In this document: piece by piece, positions 17,623-24,215 of the stretch
How positions within the stretch are numbered: the stretch's first letter is position 1
Layout: the number at the start of each line of letters is the position of its first letter
NCBI GenBank assembly: GCA_964469555.1
Contig: CAYYAQ010000001.1
Coordinates: 62,001-126,000, forward strand
Direction: 5' to 3'
From: CAYYAQ01 sp964469555
GTDB taxonomy: Bacteria > Planctomycetota > UBA1135 > UBA2386
DNA: 64,000 nucleotides
Position numbers and translations under genes: made by a program
Notes under the pieces: model-generated
Seen by the model: only the letters and a program-made list of their open reading frames with translations
Told to the model about the DNA's origin: nothing
The model's database searches: none

Positions 17623-18572
17623 ACGAACTCGACAACATCACGTCCGGACAACGGGAGCAAGCCCTCGTCGAGCGTCTCGCCGACCCAGCGCTCCGCGCCG
17701 ATCAGGTCGCCGAGGTACTCCTGCCGTTCTTCGTCAAGATCCAGATCCAGACCACGTCCTACTGCAACGCGTCGTGCGTGACGTGCCCGTATCCGGAGAC
17801 CAGCGAAACCCAGACGATGGGGCGGATGAGCGAAGAGACGTTTGCCGAGATCGTCGACCAGATCGCTGGTCGCGGCGTGGAACGAGCGTCGTTGTTTCTC
17901 ATGAATGAACCGATGGTCGACAAACGGCTCGAACACTTCACGGCGCACCTGAAGGACCGCGATCCGAAGATCCGAGCGACGATCATCACGAACGGCACGC
18001 TGCTTGACGGCGAACGTGCCCGCGCGCTGGCCGCGGCGGGCATGGACGAGGTTTCGGTGTCCGTGAACGGGTTCACGGCGGACGCCTACGAGAGCACGAT
18101 GGTCGGGTTGGACTACGAGCGCATCGTCGCCAACCTGCTCGAGGTCGGTGCCGCGCGCGCCGCTGGTGAACTCGGTTCGATGGACGTGCGCGTCGTGGCG
18201 CTCGACATGGGCCATGCCAGTTCGGACGCGGAGGGATTTGGCGATCGGGTGGGGTTGCCTGTCTACCTGAAACCCGCCACGAATCGAGCCGGATCGGTCG
18301 ACGTCGAGCAATTCGATGCGACGGCGATGCGCGGCCCGAATTTTCGGCCCTGCCAACGTCCTTTCGTGAAGGCATACGTGCTGTTCGACGGCACGGTGGT
18401 GCTCTGCAACTGCGACTGGCAAAGGACGACCGTGATCGGGAAAATCGGTGAACAGACGCTCGAGGAACTCTGGCACAGTCCGATTCTCAAGGCTATTCAA
18501 CGCCAGCACGCAGATCGGCAGCTGCCCCCGGACTCACTCTGCGCCAAGTGTGACTATCCTTACCTGATCTGA
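17619..18572 (+). CDS. Radical SAM enzyme with SPASM/twitch-type auxiliary cluster
   Basis: 317 residues starting at a GTG coupled to the GH4 stop. The radical SAM cluster motif is YCNASCVTCPYP (CxxxCxxC, residues about 51-58). The barrel shows LFLMNEPMVDKR (GGE-like), TIITNGTLL and VSVSVNGF. The C-terminal part has the SPASM pattern: CQRPFVKAYVLFDGTVVLCNCDW, GKIGEQTLEELWHS and a final SLCAKCDYP. SPASM members include BtrN, which oxidises an amino-dideoxy-inositol in aminoglycoside synthesis, peptide-modifying enzymes and sugar-modifying enzymes. Given the cyclase and aminotransferase, a BtrN-like dehydrogenase or a radical epimerase is attractive, but unproven. Confidence 0.87.
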   Translation: MNELDNITSGQREQALVERLADPALRADQVAEVLLPFFVKIQIQTTSYCNASCVTCPYPETSETQTMGRMSEETFAEIVDQIAGRGVERASLFLMNEPMVDKRLEHFTAHLKDRDPKIRATIITNGTLLDGERARALAAAGMDEVSVSVNGFTADAYESTMVGLDYERIVANLLEVGAARAAGELGSMDVRVVALDMGHASSDAEGFGDRVGLPVYLKPATNRAGSVDVEQFDATAMRGPNFRPCQRPFVKAYVLFDGTVVLCNCDWQRTTVIGKIGEQTLEELWHSPILKAIQRQHADRQLPPDSLCAKCDYPYLI

Positions 18573-19528
18573 TGCGACTCTCTCTGTGCCCCCAGCCGCT
18601 CTACCGACATTCGCTCGACGACGCGCTCGCGCGGGCTCGAGAATTGGGAGTCGATCACATCGAACTTCCCGTGGACGGCGGTAATCCGTGGATTGATCCA
18701 GGCGCCCTCGCTGACGGAAACTGTGACGACCTTCTCGCCGTGCTCGCGAAGCACGAGGTGAGACTGTCCGCAGTATCGGTTCATCAGGAAGGGCAGCTGT
18801 TGCTCGGGCCGCATCACGCCGACACGGACCCGGTCTGTCCTGGCACGCCCGAGGAGAAGAGTGCATTCGCAGCAGGACGAATCAGCCGCGCGGGACGCAT
18901 CGCGAAGAACCTCGGTGTCGAAGTCGTCGTGGGTTTCGTCGGTTGTGAAGACTACTCCCGGTGGTTCCCGTGGCCGGACTCGAGCGGTTGGGAGTCGATG
19001 CTCCCCGTTTTTCGTGAACGCGTGCTGCCCGTCCTCGATGATCTGGGCGAGAGTGGCGTGAAGTTCGCCCACGAACCGCACCCGAAGCAGATCGTCTACA
19101 ACACCGAGACCGCGCTCGAGAGCCTCGAAGTCCTCGACAACCACTCGAGTTGGGGATTCAACCTCGACCCGGCCAATCTATTGCTCGCCGGCGTCGATCC
19201 GGTCGTGTTTGCCTCGGAGCTCGCGGGCCACGTGTTCCACGTACACGCGAAGGATGGCGAGATCGTCGCGCACCACGCGCGACGCTCCGGGCTGCTCGCC
19301 CACGGTGCTTGGGATCGGCCCGACCGCGGCTTCCGAATCCGCAACGCTGGTTGGGGCGATGTGCCCTGGAAGCGGCTCATCACCGAGCTCGTCGTGACTG
19401 GCTACGGCGGACTCGTCGCCATCGAGAACGAGGATCCGGTGTTCGCGCCGGAAGACGGTTTGCAGAAGGCCGTCGACTTCCTGCGGCCCCTGTTGCCCGA
19501 GGGTGAGAGACAGAAGCCGTGGTGGTGA
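18572..19528 (+). CDS. Sugar phosphate isomerase/epimerase (xylose-isomerase-like TIM barrel)
   Basis: 318 residues, start overlapping the preceding stop by one base (TGATG). It is an AP-endonuclease-2/xylose-isomerase-like barrel: VDHIELPVDGGN at the N-terminus, FAHEPHPKQIVYN (Glu/His metal region), WGFNLDPANLLLAG (Asp), GHVFHVHAKDGEI (HxHxKD motif) and LVAIENEDPVF (final Glu). Such proteins epimerise or isomerise ketoses and inososes (IolE/IolI-like) using one or two metals. In this operon it could rearrange an inosose-like or keto-sugar intermediate. Confidence 0.88.
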   Translation: MRLSLCPQPLYRHSLDDALARARELGVDHIELPVDGGNPWIDPGALADGNCDDLLAVLAKHEVRLSAVSVHQEGQLLLGPHHADTDPVCPGTPEEKSAFAAGRISRAGRIAKNLGVEVVVGFVGCEDYSRWFPWPDSSGWESMLPVFRERVLPVLDDLGESGVKFAHEPHPKQIVYNTETALESLEVLDNHSSWGFNLDPANLLLAGVDPVVFASELAGHVFHVHAKDGEIVAHHARRSGLLAHGAWDRPDRGFRIRNAGWGDVPWKRLITELVVTGYGGLVAIENEDPVFAPEDGLQKAVDFLRPLLPEGERQKPWW

Positions 19529-20226
19529 GCGAGTTCCATGCGGTTCCACCCGATCTCCACGACGGGGCTGGCGTCGTCTTCTGCAATCCGGAGCGGACAC
19601 GACTCCTGGCGCAGATGCGCGCCGAATTCACGGTCGAAGAATGGGACGATGGCTCGTCGGGAGAGAGTGCTGCGGAGAGCGCGAGGCGGTTTTCGCGAAC
19701 CGGTGCGCGCTCTGTGAAGATCTTCGTGGGCCCGCGCGATCTTCGTGGTGCAGCCATCCTCCATGCGGCTTGTCTGGCCGAGGGGTTGCTGGTCGAGTAT
19801 CAACGGACGGAAGCGAACGGCACCGTCGCGGGGCTTCCGGAGAAAATGGCCAGGAAGGGCGCCACGAAGTGGATCAACCTCCCGTCTCACGACGAGGATT
19901 GCGAGGCTTTCCTGCGCACCTTCGCCGAGTGGTGTTCCAGCCGCGGTGTTTCGAGCCTGCGAATCACACCTCCCCCTCTCGCTGAGTTCCCAGCCACTCC
20001 GGAACGAAGGTCCCCACTGCCCGCCGGGCTTGGTCTCGATGCACCCGAGTGGCGGAAGGGATTCTTGTGGCTCGTCGCGCAGCAATTTCCGCGGGCCTAT
20101 CCGGCATTCCTCGTCTCGGTTGGCGCTCACGATTTTTCGACGAATCCCGTCGAGGACTTCTACGCTGGACTGGGGTTGCGCGAGCGAAACGCGGAGTTGC
20201 TCGTCAACATCGTCGATCCGTCATGA
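19525..20226 (+). CDS. Hypothetical protein of the cyclitol-type operon
   Basis: 233 residues from the third of three consecutive GTG codons, the one giving the GTGA overlap with the previous stop. I do not recognise the family. It lacks signal peptide and membrane segments and is a mixed alpha/beta soluble protein. Visible features are VKIFVGPRDLRGAAILHAACL, WINLPSHDEDCEAFLRTFAEW and the C-terminal EDFYAGLGLRERNAELLVNIVDP. Tight coupling between the isomerase and the P-loop kinase makes a pathway role likely. Base composition matches its neighbours. Confidence 0.72.
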   Translation: MSEFHAVPPDLHDGAGVVFCNPERTRLLAQMRAEFTVEEWDDGSSGESAAESARRFSRTGARSVKIFVGPRDLRGAAILHAACLAEGLLVEYQRTEANGTVAGLPEKMARKGATKWINLPSHDEDCEAFLRTFAEWCSSRGVSSLRITPPPLAEFPATPERRSPLPAGLGLDAPEWRKGFLWLVAQQFPRAYPAFLVSVGAHDFSTNPVEDFYAGLGLRERNAELLVNIVDPS

Positions 20227-21557
20227 ACGACCGTTCGCGACGCACTGTGAGTCCCGCGCCCGGACCGCTGTCCTGGTTGTTTCCGGAGATCGCTGCGTTC
20301 GAGCGGTCTGTACCCGAGGGCGTGCTGGACGAGGGGCGGCGCGGGACGTCGAACGCGTTGCGACTCGGAATTCTCGGCAAGTACGAAGAGGTGACCATCG
20401 CTTCGGGTCCGCGGGGTCGCACGATGCTTCGAGTACTGCGCCAGGTGTTTCGTGATGGCGGCCCGCGCCTTGTTCTCGATGACGGAGTCCCCCAGTTTGA
20501 ACCGGACTTCATCGCGAGCACGGTCGACGTCGAACCCGGCGCGGTCTTGCTGCCGTCCGGGTCCTTTTGTGCACCGAGCGAGTTGGTCGAGGGTCAGGTC
20601 GGTCTCCTCGCGTTGCGACCGAGCCAGGCGACCCAGGACATTGAGGTCGGACGGCGCGCCTCCGCCGGGTGCCGCGGTCGGATCATCCCGGTCTTTCTCA
20701 CGGATCCGCAACTGCCGGAAGACGCTCACACGCGCCTTCCGGAGTCATGGTGGGGGTTGCTCCCCGGCGATCACTACCCCGACGCGCTGCGCGCCGCGCA
20801 CCACGAGTGGATGCGCGAGCTCTGGCCCGAACGCTTCCTGAGGTTTCGGGCGCTAGAGGCGAATGCGTTGGCAGGATTCGACCTCTACGACGAAGTGTTG
20901 CGCGGTCGCTACGACGGTGTCGTTCCCCACGACCGTCCGTTGGTCAATCGCCCCCTGATTATCGGCATCGATGGCATCGACGGGGCTGGAAAATCGAGCC
21001 AGATGAACGCGCTCCGTGAGTATCTGGAATCGAGGGGACTCCGCGTCGGCGTGCACAAGATCTACAGGCACGGTGTGTTCCACGACACGGTGACCGACGT
21101 CACGCGGCAGTGCAAGGGCGGGCGCAACCTGCACCTGTGGCGGTTGCAGCGTCACGTCAAGCTGTTCGATTCGGCGAAGTACTACTACAGCTCCGTCCTG
21201 CCCGAGATGTCGCGTTGCGACGTGATGATCTTCGATCGGTACGTGCAGACGCATCGGGCCGCGGGGCTCGGTCGTTACGGGCATGACCCGTACGCGAGGG
21301 AGTTCTTGTCCGTCTACCCGAAGGCCGATCGAGTGTACCTTCTCGACCTACCCGAGGCGAAAGCGCTCGAGAGGATCTCCGAGCGCGAGGAGTACACGGT
21401 CGACGAGAACCCGTACATGCTCTCACGTTTCCGCACGGCGTTGCTCGAGATCGCGGCGGAGGAACAGATGGTCGTCCTCGACAGCGAAGCGAGCATCGAG
21501 GCGAACCACGCGCGAATTCGAGAGGATGTGGACCGGATGCTGGAGGAGCGGGCGTGA
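20223..21557 (+). CDS. P-loop (thymidylate-kinase-like) kinase with unknown N-terminal domain
   Basis: 444 residues from the ATG overlapping the preceding stop (ATGA). Residues 1-240 match no family I recognise; they contain GILGKYEEVTIASGPRGRTML and WWGLLPGDHYPDALRAAHHEWMREL. Residues about 245-444 form a thymidylate-kinase-like P-loop NTPase: Walker A GIDGIDGAGKSSQ, acidic/arginine motif VMIFDRYVQTHRAA (the DR(Y/F) of TMP kinases) and lid-like LPEAKALERISERE. TMP kinases are about 210 residues, so this is a fusion or a long variant. In this operon the kinase may phosphorylate a sugar or cyclitol derivative rather than dTMP. Confidence 0.8.
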   Translation: MNDRSRRTVSPAPGPLSWLFPEIAAFERSVPEGVLDEGRRGTSNALRLGILGKYEEVTIASGPRGRTMLRVLRQVFRDGGPRLVLDDGVPQFEPDFIASTVDVEPGAVLLPSGSFCAPSELVEGQVGLLALRPSQATQDIEVGRRASAGCRGRIIPVFLTDPQLPEDAHTRLPESWWGLLPGDHYPDALRAAHHEWMRELWPERFLRFRALEANALAGFDLYDEVLRGRYDGVVPHDRPLVNRPLIIGIDGIDGAGKSSQMNALREYLESRGLRVGVHKIYRHGVFHDTVTDVTRQCKGGRNLHLWRLQRHVKLFDSAKYYYSSVLPEMSRCDVMIFDRYVQTHRAAGLGRYGHDPYAREFLSVYPKADRVYLLDLPEAKALERISEREEYTVDENPYMLSRFRTALLEIAAEEQMVVLDSEASIEANHARIREDVDRMLEERA

Positions 21558-22006
21558 CCTTGTCCCTCCGCATCGATCCAGGTCCACCTACGGATGGCTG
21601 GCGCAACTTGTTCCCGTCGGACGGCGAGTTCGTCGGAGCAATTGGCGGCATGCGGAAGTGGACGTCGGTGCTGAAGACGGTCCCCGATGGTGTCTTCATC
21701 GAGTTCTACGCGTACGAGGTTCTCGAGCGCGCCCGGGAGTTCGGGCCCGTTGGCGAAGACGAGGCCTGGCAGATTCCGTTCTGGGCGGAGGCCGTGTTCG
21801 ACGCTGCGGACATCCGGGTTCACGCCGGTCGGGAGATCGAGCGGATGTTGCCGGTGTTTGACCGCGTTGTGATCGCAGTTCGACCAGTGGAGCTGCTGAT
21901 CACCGAAGCGAACCGCGTGCTCGGCGCGGCGCGTTTCGATCCACGACGCTACGCCCGTGCCCTCGCCGACCTGGCTACCGTGCGTGGCTGGGAGGTCGAG
22001 TCGTGA
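21554..22006 (+). CDS. Hypothetical small protein of the cyclitol-type operon
   Basis: 150 residues from a GTG coupled to the preceding stop. No recognised domain. It is acidic and soluble, with an aromatic-rich middle (GVFIEFYAYEVLERAREF, EAWQIPFWAEAVFDAADI). The 3' end overlaps the Nudix gene by four bases. The pattern of coupling, and its position between a kinase and a Nudix hydrolase, is the only functional clue. Confidence 0.7.
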   Translation: MTLSLRIDPGPPTDGWRNLFPSDGEFVGAIGGMRKWTSVLKTVPDGVFIEFYAYEVLERAREFGPVGEDEAWQIPFWAEAVFDAADIRVHAGREIERMLPVFDRVVIAVRPVELLITEANRVLGAARFDPRRYARALADLATVRGWEVES

Positions 22007-22452
22007 GCTATCGCCCGGCGGAGTTGCAGGGTCGCGAAGTCCCGTCCCACCGGACTGTCGCGGGCGTGTTGATCGCCGACCGCAAGGTGTTGCTCGAGCA
22101 ACGCGATTCCGACGCGGCGGTCTACCCGGACTGTTGGGACATCCCTGGCGGTCATATCGAAGGGCAAGAGCTCCCCGAGGAAGCTCTGCGCCGCGAGATG
22201 CGCGAAGAGCTCGGCGTCGAAGTGCGGGCATTGTCACTCTGTGCGGTTCAGGACGATCGTGAGCGGAAGTCGGGGCGCCTGTACCGTCACCTCAGCTTCC
22301 TGGTGCGCGGCTACGACGGCGAGGTCTCGCCCGAGGAGGGACAGACCCTCCGCTGGTGGCCGCTCGAGGAAGCGTCTCGATCCGAGTCGCTGAACCCACT
22401 CGCGAGATGGGTGATCTGTCTCATTGTCGAGCAGGGCTGGCACCTGGACTGA
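22003..22452 (+). CDS. Nudix hydrolase
   Basis: 149 residues from a GTG overlapping the previous stop. The Nudix box is complete and canonical: G-H-I-E-G-Q-E-x7-R-E-M-R-E-E-L-G-V around residues 47-69, preceded by the substrate-side strand YPDCWDIPGG. Nudix enzymes hydrolyse nucleoside diphosphates linked to another moiety, such as NDP-sugars or 8-oxo-dGTP. As the last gene of the operon it may control or recycle an NDP-activated intermediate. It abuts the convergent glycosyltransferase with no spacer. Confidence 0.9.
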   Translation: MSYRPAELQGREVPSHRTVAGVLIADRKVLLEQRDSDAAVYPDCWDIPGGHIEGQELPEEALRREMREELGVEVRALSLCAVQDDRERKSGRLYRHLSFLVRGYDGEVSPEEGQTLRWWPLEEASRSESLNPLARWVICLIVEQGWHLD

Positions 22453-23757
22453 CTACTCGCGAACCACGCGCTCGTAGACCGCGCGCACGTGCGACCAGTG
22501 CTCCTTCATCGTCTGCCCTGCGGGACGTTCGGCGCCACGCAGGGTCGCGAGCGTGGAGGGGTCGTCGAGGAATCGTTGGAGCGTGGACGCGAGAGCCGCG
22601 GAGTCGCCGCCGGCGAACGTGACGCCGCGCCCACCGAGTCGTTCGGATGGCGCGCCGCGATCGGAGACCACGACCGGCAGGCCGAGCAGCATCGCCTCGT
22701 CGACGACGTAGCCGTGTGTCTCGCGGAACAAGGAAGCGAAGACCGCGACGTCGTATCGCGCGAACTCACGCTCCATCTCCGTCTTGTCGAACTCTCCATG
22801 GATGACGAGGCGCGTGCGCTTGGCGATGCCGCGCAGCGTCTGCGGGTAGTCGTCGTCGAGGGTTCGTCCGTAGTGGTGGACCTCGACGGCGCGCGACAGC
22901 CTCTCACAGGCCTCGAGCAGGATGTGCATGCCCTTGCCCGGCACAAGCCCCCCCCAGTTGACGATGCGGAATGCCTCGAACGAATCGTTTGTGGTGCCGG
23001 TGACCACCGGTGACAGCTCGGGCTCGGGCAGCGGCAGGGTCTCGAAACCCACGCCTTGCAACATCGGAATCTCCCGGAGGTAGGCCGCCTGATCGTTCGA
23101 CAGCGTGAACCGGGCGCGGGCGAGGGAGAGTTCAGACCGATACAATTCGCTGCGGCCCCGAAGCACTCTCAGCAGTGTCGTTTCATCGGTTCCGGATCGC
23201 TGCGTCGAACAGTTGGCGCAGGTTTCGAGCGAGACTTCCGGGTCGCAGATCTGCTCGTCGCGCATGCGGAAGAACCACGGGCACACCGGGAAGTAGTCGT
23301 GCATCGTGACGATGGCCGGGATCCCGAGCTTGGCGGCACGCGTGACGATGTCGCCGGAGGTGTTGTGCCAGTGGTGCACGTGGAACAGGTCGATGCTCTC
23401 GTCGCGCAGACGTTCGAAGACCTCCGCGACATCCTGGTTGATGATCGTGTTCTCTAGATCACGTCGCGCGGGTCGGATTCGAAGCACGCGAAGACCCTCG
23501 ACGAGTTCTTCCGTCCACAGCGTGTCGTTCGCCGAGCAGTCCTGTCCCGCCAAGATCGTGACGCGGAAACCCTCCGCGACCTGAGTTTGCGCGAGGCGCA
23601 GTACATACGTCTCGATGCCGCCCTGAGAGGCAGGCGGAAACGAGTGCAAGACGTGCAAGACGTGCGGAGTCGAGTCGGGGGGACTGATCTGGCCAAGACT
23701 AGCGTCGACGCCGGGCTGCCGGCACCCCACTTGATCGCCGTAGGGGTTGTTTCGCAT
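22453..23757 (-). CDS. GT4-family glycosyltransferase
   Basis: 434 residues. A GT-B fold glycosyltransferase: the N-terminal donor/acceptor loop reads HSFPPASQGGIETYVLRLA, a histidine-rich segment LFHVHHWHNTSGD follows, and the C-terminal domain has VNWGGLVPGKGMHILLEA (nucleotide site) and the E-x7-E-like region SLFRETHGYVVDEAML...PVVVSD. A cysteine-containing insert (CDPEVSLETCANCS, about 178-191) resembles the zinc-like insert seen in some GT4 enzymes. It is read towards the cyclitol-type operon and ends on it. It may transfer the operon product, but separate transcription leaves this open. Confidence 0.87.
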   Translation of the reverse strand: MRNNPYGDQVGCRQPGVDASLGQISPPDSTPHVLHVLHSFPPASQGGIETYVLRLAQTQVAEGFRVTILAGQDCSANDTLWTEELVEGLRVLRIRPARRDLENTIINQDVAEVFERLRDESIDLFHVHHWHNTSGDIVTRAAKLGIPAIVTMHDYFPVCPWFFRMRDEQICDPEVSLETCANCSTQRSGTDETTLLRVLRGRSELYRSELSLARARFTLSNDQAAYLREIPMLQGVGFETLPLPEPELSPVVTGTTNDSFEAFRIVNWGGLVPGKGMHILLEACERLSRAVEVHHYGRTLDDDYPQTLRGIAKRTRLVIHGEFDKTEMEREFARYDVAVFASLFRETHGYVVDEAMLLGLPVVVSDRGAPSERLGGRGVTFAGGDSAALASTLQRFLDDPSTLATLRGAERPAGQTMKEHWSHVRAVYERVVRE

Positions 23758-23851
23758 GCGCTACCGCGTCGGATCTCCGTTTGCAGGGGCGAGATCTCGA
23801 CGTATGTCATGGTCGAAGGGCGCAGCTGAGTCGGAACCTCGCTAGATCTGG

Positions 23852-24193
23852 GTGCGTTTCGCACGACGCGTCTCTGGTTTTCGTCCTCTTGATCGCCTTG
23901 GTAGGTGTCGTGTCCTGCGCGCCATGGCCGCGTGGTGGGACTTCGACCATTGCGCCCGGTGGTGGCAACGGGACGGAGCTTGCCCAGGCGTTGCGGGACG
24001 GGAAGCTCGGCGCGGGCGCGGACACGGGGGTGGAGGAGGAAGACGCCTCCGAGAGTGCTGCGCCGCCGGCGCGACCGACGTCGAAGTGGTCGTCGATCGT
24101 CTCCCCGGCACCTCGAACGCCGAAACCCGTCGATTCCACGTCGTCCTCAACGCCGAGAACGAGGCCTACGAAGTTCGCAAGATCCGGATGTGA
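23852..24193 (+). pseudogene. Small lipoprotein gene broken by frameshifts
   Basis: No single frame is convincing, but pieces join into a lipoprotein. A GTG start at 23852 reads MRFARRVS. The neighbouring frame then gives the hydrophobic lipobox-like segment LLIALVGVVSC and an acidic linker GVEEEDASESAAP. Near 24065 the original frame resumes as DVEVVVDRLPGTSNAE and ends RFHVVLNAENEAYEVRKIRM before a TGA. Two compensating indels are required. It may be a degenerate gene or two sequencing errors. Function unknown. Confidence 0.4.
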
Positions 24194-24215
24194 TTCTGCG
24201 TCTTCGTGTCTCGGC

